5,766 nucleotides of DNA from Candidatus Nanopelagicales bacterium (GTDB lineage: Bacteria > Actinomycetota > Actinomycetes > S36-B12), in assembly GCA_938091275.1 (NCBI GenBank), contig CALKMY010000167.1, forward strand, positions 1-5,766. The letters run 5' to 3'. The notes beneath the pieces were generated by a model, which was not told the origin of the DNA, did not search any database, and saw nothing but the letters and a program-made list of their open reading frames with translations. A program made the translations under genes and the position numbers. Positions 1 to 5,766 of this stretch are shown here, piece after piece. Each line of letters opens with the position of its first letter. Within the stretch, counting starts at the first letter, position 1.

Positions 1-223
1 CACCGCATCGGATATCAAGATTCAGGCCGAGCAGATGCTGTTCATCAAGAAGCGGATGGCGAGCCTGATCGCCGATCACAGCGGCCAGACGGTCGAGCAG
101 ATCGAGAAGGATTCCGACCGGGACCGCTGGTTCACGGCCGAAGAGGCGCGTGAGTACGGACTCATCGATGTTGTCTACAGCACGGATGCGGACGCACCGG
201 GCAAGAAGGGAAGTGCCAAGTGA
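1..223 (+). CDS. clpP1: ATP-dependent Clp protease proteolytic subunit ClpP1, C-terminal part (5' end outside window)
   Basis: The reading frame is open from base 2 and ends at TGA 221-223, giving the last 73 residues of a ClpP serine peptidase. The fragment starts in the handle-helix region (TASDIKIQAEQ), continues through HSGQTVEQIEKD and reaches DSDRDRWF, whose last Asp (fragment residue 41) is the acid of the Ser-His-Asp triad. The preceding Asp-Arg pair belongs to the known oligomerisation sensor. The catalytic Ser and His lie upstream and cannot be checked. It ends with the usual YGLIDVV strand and a short Lys-rich tail. In actinobacteria ClpP1 pairs with ClpP2 to form a mixed tetradecamer in the cytoplasm that degrades proteins delivered by ClpX or ClpC. 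The direct 4-base overlap with clpP2 and the order relative to it are why I call it ClpP1 rather than another paralogue. Confidence 0.95.
   Translation, partial: TASDIKIQAEQMLFIKKRMASLIADHSGQTVEQIEKDSDRDRWFTAEEAREYGLIDVVYSTDADAPGKKGSAK
206..213 (+). promoter_or_regulatory. Ribosome binding site of clpP2 inside the end of clpP1
   Basis: The purine run AAGGGAAG sits 6 bases before the GTG at 220. It supports that GTG, which overlaps the clpP1 stop as GTGA, as the clpP2 start and indicates translational coupling of the two subunits. Confidence 0.7.
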
Positions 224-846
224 GTGACGTTCCCTTCCTGGCGCAGTCGCCGTCCAGCCGGTACATCATTCCGGAGTTCCGCGAGCGCACCGCCAACGGT
301 GAGCGCGTCCATAACCCGTACACGAAGCTGTTCGAAGAGCGCATCATCTTCCTGGGTGTGCAGATCGACGACGCATCGGCCGACGACGTTATGGCGCAGC
401 TGCTCACGTTGGAGTCGATGGACCCCGATCGAGACATCCAGATCTACATCAATTCACCGGGTGGCTCGTACACGGCGATGACCGCGATCTACGACACCAT
501 GCAGTTCGTCAAGCCGCAGGTGCAGACGGTCTGCCTGGGACAGGCGGCATCCGCGGCCTCGGTGCTGCTGGCTGCCGGGACCCCCGGCAAAAGATTCGCC
601 CTGCCGCACGCCCGCGTCCTGATCCATCAGCCCTACACCGAAGGTGGGGGCCAGGGCTCGGATATCGAGATCCAGGCGAACGAGATTCTGCGCATGCGCA
701 AGGAGATGGAAGTTATCCTGGCGCGGCATACCGGTCGGTCCGAGGAGCAGATCGAGCAGGACATTGAGCGGGACAAGATCCTCACCGCGGATATGGCCAA
801 AGAGTTCGGGATCATCGACCAGGTGATCTCCTCCCGAAAGGTCTGA
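220..846 (+). CDS. clpP2: ATP-dependent Clp protease proteolytic subunit ClpP2
   Basis: A complete 208-residue serine peptidase of normal ClpP length. The triad is intact: Ser111 in GQAASAASVLL, His136 in ARVLIHQP, and Asp185 in the IERDK sensor motif. The core NPYTKLFEERIIFLG (from about residue 32), YINSPGG (77-82) and AAGTPGKR (118-125) are typical. The N-terminal SRYIIPEF plus LFEERIIFLGVQIDDASA strongly resembles mycobacterial ClpP2 as I remember it, and differs from ClpP1. The GTG start gives a 4-base overlap with clpP1 and has a good ribosome site 6 bases upstream; no other upstream start fits. Known role: it forms one heptameric ring of the ClpP1P2 tetradecamer, the ring that docks the AAA+ partner through hydrophobic pockets. 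Stoichiometric production with ClpP1 is expected from the coupling. Nothing odd was seen in the sequence. Confidence 0.97.
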   Translation: MSDVPFLAQSPSSRYIIPEFRERTANGERVHNPYTKLFEERIIFLGVQIDDASADDVMAQLLTLESMDPDRDIQIYINSPGGSYTAMTAIYDTMQFVKPQVQTVCLGQAASAASVLLAAGTPGKRFALPHARVLIHQPYTEGGGQGSDIEIQANEILRMRKEMEVILARHTGRSEEQIEQDIERDKILTADMAKEFGIIDQVISSRKV

Positions 847-853
847 CGCCACC

Positions 854-870
854 CTCGACCACCGGTCGAG
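854..870 (+). terminator. Small hairpin just after clpP2
   Basis: A perfect 7-base stem (CTCGACC / GGTCGAG) with a 3-base loop begins 7 bases after the clpP2 stop. No T-run follows, so it is not a classical intrinsic terminator. It could be a weak actinobacterial terminator, an mRNA 3'-end stabiliser, or chance. It would let clpP1P2 and clpX be expressed at different levels. Confidence 0.35.
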
Positions 871-1002
871 ACTTCCATCCTGGCGCGGCGCGCGGATATC
901 TAGGCAGGACCCACGAAATCGGGGTACGGTTTTGCGTGCCCTGCCGACGATGGTGGGGCCGTCGGCGCGTCGGGCGATATTCGTCCCCATGGGCCGCGAG
1001 GC

Positions 1003-1010
1003 AGGAAGGG
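1003..1010 (+). promoter_or_regulatory. Ribosome binding site deciding the clpX start
   Basis: AGGAAGGG lies 7 bases before the GTG at 1018. It supports that GTG, whose product begins ARIGESGDLLKCSFCGK as expected for ClpX. A nearby ATG at 989 is in another frame. Confidence 0.8.
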
Positions 1011-1017
1011 GCGCGCC

Positions 1018-2296
<1,279 letters not shown>

Positions 2297-2304
<8 letters not shown>

Positions 2305-2318
2305 GTCGACCAGCGCGG
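2297..2318 (+). repeat. Imperfect palindrome over the clpX stop codon
   Basis: Outer arms CCGCG (2297-2301) and CGCGG (2314-2318) enclose the palindrome GGTCGACC (2304-2311). The TAG stop (2302-2304) lies inside. The right arm is shared with the next hairpin (2314-2343), so the two structures exclude each other. It may be part of the transcript end for clpX or chance in GC-rich DNA. Confidence 0.35.
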
Positions 2319-2343
2319 CAAGCCTCGCGTCGCGAATGCCGCG
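2314..2343. terminator. Candidate bidirectional terminator between convergent genes
   Basis: The inverted repeat CGCGGCA (2314-2320) / TGCCGCG (2337-2343) has a 16-base GC-rich loop and lies between the two facing stop codons, where a shared terminator is expected. A further small repeat TAACT-CC-AGTTA (2348-2359) follows. There is no clear T-run on either strand, so the call rests on position and symmetry. Confidence 0.4.
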
Positions 2344-2364
2344 GCGTTAACTCCAGTTACGGGA

Positions 2365-5076
2365 TCAGCGATTCAATTCGTGCAGTAGGTCGCTGTCCGA
2401 GGTGATCTCCCCGCCGTGTGGGCTCATGGTGAAGTTGATATGCAGGGACGCGAGATCCCGCAGGTGGACGCTGCGGTCGGCAACAGCGATCAGTCTCGTG
2501 TCGCTCCCGGCGATGGCGCTGACCGTTTGTTGCACCATGAGCGAGTCCACCCCGTTGGGGCCTTGAATGATGTGCTGGGGGAAGACAACGCCCCAGCGTG
2601 GCCAGCCGTACAGGTCTGTCGAATCCGCTGCGGCGGCGGCACCGGCGGTGACCGCGATGTTGACGCCGCGGTCGGCGATGGTGCGAAGGGTCTCGCCACT
2701 GTTGGTCGGGATCGTGTCAAAAATCAAGACGGTGCGGGCGATTTCCACGAGGCCGAGAACCGGACTGATCAAATTCGCCAGCGAGTGCTCACCGGCGTCG
2801 GGGTTGACCAAGACAGCGGGAGCCCAGACCAGGAGCGGCACATCGCGCTCGAGTGATGAGGTGCGCTGCAGGATCTTCTTCGCCTCGACCAGGTGCGCAA
2901 TCATCGCGGCCGCGGCGATATCGGCTTTGCGTGACACGGTCGTGTGAAAAGTGTCCGGATCGGACACGTCGACGTGCCCGATGGTGCGCAGCCAACCCGT
3001 CTTCGCACACAGCGCATCGACGTCGTCGGACTCCACATTGACGATAGGAGCGATCGACGTGGCGAAACGTGGAGTGTCGCCTTCGTTGTGCTGGGCGAGG
3101 TCCTCGCGAAGGAGCGCCAACATGTCCACGGTGGTCACGGGAGTTTCGGCGGAATCGATGATCGCCTCGGGCGTGATTTCATGGATGCTCACGTTCTCGA
3201 TGGCGAAGGGGTCGCGAGCGCCCTGGTCAGAGAGGAGTCGTTCCCGCGCAAGAGCGATCAGCCCATCGCAGGTGAAGTCATCGACTTGGTGAGCGGCGTA
3301 GCCGAACGCGACGCTGACATGGACATCGACGTCGAGCTTCGCGCTCGGTATCGCACCGTGGTTGTTGATGTAGGTCTGGAGTTCGCGGAGAACGTCGATG
3401 CTGGATCGAATGACGGGTCCGCCACCGAGGGCGACCCAGATGTGACCGGGGTCGTCGTAGGCCAGGAACATGTCGTGTCCGGCGAAGTTGGGGTTGCCGA
3501 GGGCAAGTCGCATCACCTGACCGACGGCGACGTTCTCGAACTTGCCGCCAGCCAGCGCACCGAAGTCGTCGATGGAGTAGACCGCGACGACGAGCGAGCG
3601 GGACTCCGGGCTGGCGTCGGCGAGAGATTGCAGCCGAGAGGTGGCCTCCTCAAAGGCGGTCATGCTCGGCCAACGGTTGATCTCGGTGAACATCTCATCG
3701 AACGCCGAGGCGAGGCGGCGATCATCGGACGCGACGACGGGTACCAGCAGGCTCTGCGTGGCGAGGTTGGTGAATCGTTGAACGATCGTGCTGTTGCGCA
3801 CCTGGAAGGTGCCCGGCCACAGCCATTCGGAGACGGTCACGCCACTCGTGCTCGGGTGTCCGGGCTCGGGATACAGGCGCATCGTCAACGTCTTGGGGCT
3901 CATGAGTGATCGACGATCCGCGGGCGGGGCGTTTTCGTATTGATCGACGGCGACGAAATCGTCGCTGACTCGACCGTCATGGTGAGTGACGACGGACAGG
4001 GCTCGGGTGGCGCCGAAGACAGAGATGGCCATCCGGGTGGTGGTGCGCAGGGCTGCTCGCTCGGCGAGCTCGGGATCTAAGGAGCCGTCGGCGAGGCGAC
4101 CGACCACCTCGGTCTGATGCTGCGCCCACAGCGCCATCGTCTTGATGGCCTCTCGGCGCCAGAGCCCCAGCGATGCGAGCCACAGCAGCGCCCAGGAGGC
4201 CAAGAAGACGCCGAGTCCGACGAGAACACCTTGGGCGTCCCCGCCGTCCGGAACGAAGGCCTCGACCCAGGTGCCGGCGGCGGTGGTGACCCAGGCGATA
4301 AACGCACTGACGAGAGCGACGATGATGCGGCGGCTGTCGACGGCGTCGCGGGCGAAGTCCCATACCGAGGTGTTGGCGTTCACCCATCGGGTGATGGTGT
4401 TCAAGATCAGTCCGACATACATCGCGATCAGCGCGGCGGTGAGGAAGGGCCATACCGGTGGAACCACTCCGACCGGGGGAACGAGTGGCTCGATGACGAC
4501 GAACGCGACCACGCCGATGAAGCCGATCGTGAAGTTTTTGGTGAGGCTGTGGTACCGGGCGTTCGGGTCACGCTCGAGGTTCCGGGTCGAATCCATCACC
4601 ACGCGAATCACCAGGGCAGCCCCGAATAGGGCTAGTGCGAGAACACCCTGGATGAAAGCGCCCGCGAGTAGTGCGCCGACGAGGACCGCGTTGAAGGTAA
4701 TGGTGGTCGACTCCCACGGCTTTTGCGGATTAGTGGGGTTGTCGAGGATCTCGCGAATACGCGATGAGGATTGGGCGCGGAAGATCGCCTGCGGTGCGAA
4801 AACGCTGATCACCACCAGGAGCAGCGCTCCGGGGACGATCGCGTTGCTTAAGTCGACGTTCCCGGGAACCGGCTCGATGCCGACGACGAGAACCACGGCG
4901 AGGGCGACGAGCGTGGAGGTCAGCCCGACCGCGATATAGAGACCGCCGGTGAGGCCAGCGCGACGCTGAACTTGCTGCTCAGCCCTGCTGCGCGGGCGGT
5001 GATGGGTGGCCGGATGAAGCCACGAACCAAGCGTCAGCCAGAGGGCGCGTAGCCCTATGTCGGGGAGGGAAGCCAC
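2365..5076 (-). CDS. Multi-pass membrane protein with degenerate GGDEF-like and EAL-like domains
   Basis: 903 residues. Membrane segments at about 45-66, 79-98, 128-161 (one long or two short), 182-200, 205-226, 250-270 and 282-305. Residues 335-460 form a soluble linker, possibly GAF-like (RMAISVFGATRALSVV; LLVPVVASDDRR). Residues 462-620 read as a GGDEF fold: INRWPSMTAFEE at the NRxxF position, VYSIDDF at the metal-Asp strand, AYDDPGHIWVAL at the RYGGDEF strand, VSVAFGYA at the VSIGVA strand. Residues 650-890 read as an EAL fold: PIVNV at QPIVDL, IADRGVNIAVTAGA at LRxLGVxIALDDFG, LIAVADRSVH at VIAEGVET. Nearly all catalytic and metal residues are replaced, so neither cyclase nor phosphodiesterase activity is expected. 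Family knowledge suggests a ligand sensor or protein-interaction scaffold; the real role is unknown. The GTG start follows an in-frame stop (5080-5082) directly, so it is the first possible one; it lacks a well-spaced ribosome site. Fold calls are hand alignments. Confidence 0.9.
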   Translation of the reverse strand: MASLPDIGLRALWLTLGSWLHPATHHRPRSRAEQQVQRRAGLTGGLYIAVGLTSTLVALAVVLVVGIEPVPGNVDLSNAIVPGALLLVVISVFAPQAIFRAQSSSRIREILDNPTNPQKPWESTTITFNAVLVGALLAGAFIQGVLALALFGAALVIRVVMDSTRNLERDPNARYHSLTKNFTIGFIGVVAFVVIEPLVPPVGVVPPVWPFLTAALIAMYVGLILNTITRWVNANTSVWDFARDAVDSRRIIVALVSAFIAWVTTAAGTWVEAFVPDGGDAQGVLVGLGVFLASWALLWLASLGLWRREAIKTMALWAQHQTEVVGRLADGSLDPELAERAALRTTTRMAISVFGATRALSVVTHHDGRVSDDFVAVDQYENAPPADRRSLMSPKTLTMRLYPEPGHPSTSGVTVSEWLWPGTFQVRNSTIVQRFTNLATQSLLVPVVASDDRRLASAFDEMFTEINRWPSMTAFEEATSRLQSLADASPESRSLVVAVYSIDDFGALAGGKFENVAVGQVMRLALGNPNFAGHDMFLAYDDPGHIWVALGGGPVIRSSIDVLRELQTYINNHGAIPSAKLDVDVHVSVAFGYAAHQVDDFTCDGLIALARERLLSDQGARDPFAIENVSIHEITPEAIIDSAETPVTTVDMLALLREDLAQHNEGDTPRFATSIAPIVNVESDDVDALCAKTGWLRTIGHVDVSDPDTFHTTVSRKADIAAAAMIAHLVEAKKILQRTSSLERDVPLLVWAPAVLVNPDAGEHSLANLISPVLGLVEIARTVLIFDTIPTNSGETLRTIADRGVNIAVTAGAAAAADSTDLYGWPRWGVVFPQHIIQGPNGVDSLMVQQTVSAIAGSDTRLIAVADRSVHLRDLASLHINFTMSPHGGEITSDSDLLHELNR

Positions 5077-5081
5077 GCCTC

Positions 5082-5087
5082 ATGGTA
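5082..5087 (-). promoter_or_regulatory. Possible -10 element for a leaderless mRNA of the membrane protein
   Basis: On the minus strand this reads TACCAT, fitting TANNNT, and ends 5 bases before the GTG start codon, so transcription could begin at or very near the start codon. This would explain the missing well-spaced ribosome site, since leaderless mRNAs are common in actinobacteria. No good -35 box was found at 16-18 bases. Confidence 0.3.
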
Positions 5088-5095
5088 GCGACCAT

Positions 5096-5102
5096 GGAGG
5101 AG
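5096..5102 (+). promoter_or_regulatory. Strong ribosome binding site for a short leader ORF
   Basis: GGAGGAG lies 6 bases before ATG 5109. It is as good as the site of the downstream gene, which is why the 12-codon ORF is taken seriously. Confidence 0.5.
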
Positions 5103-5108
5103 AAATCG

Positions 5109-5147
5109 ATGATCCGACCGATACCCACGAGGAGGAGGGTGTCGTGA
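5109..5147 (+). CDS. Putative 12-residue leader peptide coupled to the secreted protein gene
   Basis: ATG 5109 opens a 12-codon frame encoding MIRPIPTRRRVS and closes at TGA 5145-5147, which overlaps the GTG start of the next gene as GTGA. It has its own strong ribosome site. Three consecutive AGG arginine codons (5133-5141) lie within the purine run that serves as the downstream ribosome site, so a ribosome translating the leader would cover and then release the downstream site. This is what one expects of a coupling or attenuating leader, but a chance ORF of this size is easy to get. No known peptide family is recognised. Confidence 0.35.
   Translation: MIRPIPTRRRVS
5130..5139 (+). promoter_or_regulatory. 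Ribosome binding site deciding the start of the secreted protein
   Basis: The run AGGAGGAGGG ends 4 bases before GTG 5144, with AGGAGG at 5130-5135 spaced 8 bases away. The frame is open further upstream but has no ATG, GTG or TTG in 5078-5143, so this GTG is the best start. Confidence 0.75.
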
Positions 5148-5766
5148 GCGCTGGTCGAATGTCCCGTGCGCGCCGGGTTGCGGTCGTGGCCTGCGTGTCG
5201 GTCGTGGCCGCCACCGGCGTGGTCGGCCTGCGTCCGTTCGACGCCCCCGTTCCCCGTGCTCTCGCGGACGTCGGCGCCGAAGCATCAGGCTCGGCGAACT
5301 CAGGCTCCGTGAACGCAGGCTCCGTGAACCACGAGTCCGCCGATGCCATCGACCTTGCGGACGCCGCTGGTGGTACTCGTGATTCGAGCGATGCCGCGCT
5401 CACCACCGTGCCCGGGGCGTCGGGTATCGACTCCACCCGCTTCGAGGATGTTCGAGATGCGGTGGTCGCCCGCTCGGAACCGGTGGATCTTTCATCTTTG
5501 TCCTACGCCGACGCGTACCGCACCCTCTGGCTGCGCATCGAGGACGGCACAGACTTGCTGGAGCGTCTTCGAGGCGAACTGTCCTCGGCGACCGCGGCGT
5601 TCGAGCTCGCGCGAGTTGAACTGACGACGGCTGCTCGGCATCAAGATCGCGCCGACGTCGAATCGGTTCGCTCCGGTCACGATCTCGATGACGCCGCCCG
5701 CGACCTCTACATGACCGGGTCCACCGGGGTCGATGCCGCCTTCCAGGCTCTTAGTGGAAGCCCGGA
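5144..5766 (+). CDS. Secreted coiled-coil protein, probable N-terminal part of a RipA-like cell-wall hydrolase (3' end outside window)
   Basis: 207 codons are visible from the GTG and the frame is open at the window edge. Residues 7-11 (SRARR) form a basic n-region, 12-29 a hydrophobic core, and ALA at 39-41 is a good signal peptidase I site, so the protein is exported. Residues 42-95 are a low-complexity Ser/Asn/Asp/Ala linker with three GS-x-N repeats (49-63). Residues about 120-190 are charged and helical, likely coiled coil, ending in LDDAARDLYMTGSTG. That ending resembles the helical N-terminal region of actinobacterial NlpC/P60 (RipA-type) or M23 peptidoglycan hydrolases. The catalytic domain is not in the window, so the enzymatic class is an inference. 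It is divergent from the membrane pseudoenzyme gene and preceded by a coupled short ORF. A secreted structural protein without a catalytic domain is the alternative. Confidence 0.8.
   Translation, partial: MSAGRMSRARRVAVVACVSVVAATGVVGLRPFDAPVPRALADVGAEASGSANSGSVNAGSVNHESADAIDLADAAGGTRDSSDAALTTVPGASGIDSTRFEDVRDAVVARSEPVDLSSLSYADAYRTLWLRIEDGTDLLERLRGELSSATAAFELARVELTTAARHQDRADVESVRSGHDLDDAARDLYMTGSTGVDAAFQALSGSP
5288..5332 (+). repeat. Three 15-base tandem units in the secreted-protein linker
   Basis: Units start at 5288, 5303 and 5318, each of the form GGCTCSGYGAAC plus three variable bases, encoding GSANS, GSVNA, GSVNH. The second and third units share their first 12 bases. The repeat lies just after the predicted signal peptide cleavage site and could change copy number by slippage without a frameshift. 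Confidence 0.75.

Larger units (their letters stand above)
847..1017 (+). other. clpP2-clpX intergenic region, possible clpX control region
   Basis: 171 bases without a supportable gene. It contains the hairpin after clpP2, a second inverted repeat GCCGAC (943-948) / GTCGGC (961-966) with a 12-base spacer, and TACGGT at 925-930, which fits the loose actinobacterial -10 pattern TANNNT but has no convincing -35 partner. The gap is long enough for a separate clpX promoter. I found no convincing operator: no clear ClgR-type palindrome or HspR-type repeat. Confidence 0.4.
5077..5143. promoter_or_regulatory. Divergent control region between the membrane protein and the secreted protein
   Basis: Only 67 bases separate the two divergent GTG starts, so both promoters must overlap here or lie inside the neighbouring genes. 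The region also holds the short leader ORF with its ribosome site and a -10-like hexamer for the minus strand. No clear -35 boxes or operator palindromes were recognised. Confidence 0.5.

Noticed and set aside
925..930. TACGGT as a definite clpX promoter -10
   Set aside because: It fits only the loose TANNNT pattern and no -35 element stands at a suitable distance, so it is mentioned only within the intergenic entry.
454..990. Minus-strand frame of 178 codons across clpP2 and the following gap
   Set aside because: It lies mostly antisense to clpP2 with Arg/Gly-rich composition and no family resemblance.
847..1017. ClgR or HspR operator upstream of clpX
   Set aside because: Such regulators are known for actinobacterial clp genes, but I could not find a palindrome that matches their usual sites in this gap.
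2944..3909. Long + strand open frame (321 codons) opposite the membrane-protein gene
   Set aside because: It is antisense to the GGDEF-like and linker coding region, its product is low-complexity Gly/Asp/Val/Arg-rich with no recognisable motif, and long antisense frames are common in high-GC genes.
4117..4939. Two overlapping + strand frames (170 and 265 codons) opposite the membrane domain
   Set aside because: They mirror the hydrophobic coding sequence of the minus strand, have no ribosome site I trust and no recognisable domain.
2365..5076. Active diguanylate cyclase or phosphodiesterase
   Set aside because: Both the GGDEF and EAL signature positions and most metal ligands are replaced, so catalytic annotation would be misleading.
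5082..5095. ATG codons on the minus strand at 5083 and 5095 as the membrane-protein start
   Set aside because: Both are out of frame with the 903-residue reading frame, and an in-frame stop lies just upstream of GTG 5076.
5183..5194. Possible lipobox (VVAC, Cys at residue 17) in the secreted protein
   Set aside because: The Cys lies in the middle of the hydrophobic core, followed by more hydrophobic residues, and a better ALA signal peptidase I site occurs at residues 39-41.

Overview
The window is chromosomal DNA from a high-GC actinobacterium. The order clpP1-clpP2-clpX, a ClpP2 of the mycobacterial type, GTG starts with strong purine-rich ribosome sites and a strong G/C third-position bias all point there. 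The sequence alone does not fix a genus.

Left part (1-2304, + strand) is the caseinolytic protease locus: the 3' end of clpP1, a complete clpP2 overlapping it by 4 bases, a 171-base gap with small inverted repeats, and a complete clpX. ClpP1 and ClpP2 form the mixed two-ring peptidase. ClpX is the zinc-binding AAA+ unfoldase that recognises, unfolds and feeds substrates into it. All visible catalytic and nucleotide-binding residues are intact, so this is ordinary, functional housekeeping content.

Middle part (2365-5076, - strand) is one large gene facing clpX tail to tail. Its 903-residue product has about seven or eight membrane segments, a linker that may be GAF-like, and a cytoplasmic half in which I recognise a GGDEF-like fold followed by an EAL-like fold. 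Nearly every signature residue of both is replaced (GGDEF position reads DDPGH; the EAL-domain DDFG position reads TAGA). It looks like a doubly degenerate cyclic-di-GMP enzyme relative, so a sensor, scaffold or regulator rather than a cyclase or phosphodiesterase. This is the most interesting object in the window.

Right part (5077-5766) is a 67-base divergent control region, then a + strand gene for a secreted, coiled-coil protein that runs off the window. Its visible part resembles the N-terminal region of actinobacterial RipA-like cell-wall hydrolases, but the catalytic domain is not in view. A 12-codon ORF with a strong ribosome site precedes it and its stop overlaps the GTG start, suggesting a translated, coupled leader. 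The divergent pair (membrane pseudoenzyme and secreted envelope protein) may share control; the Clp genes need not be functionally linked to them.

No RNA genes, mobile elements, CRISPR arrays or gene-free stretches over 300 bases were seen.
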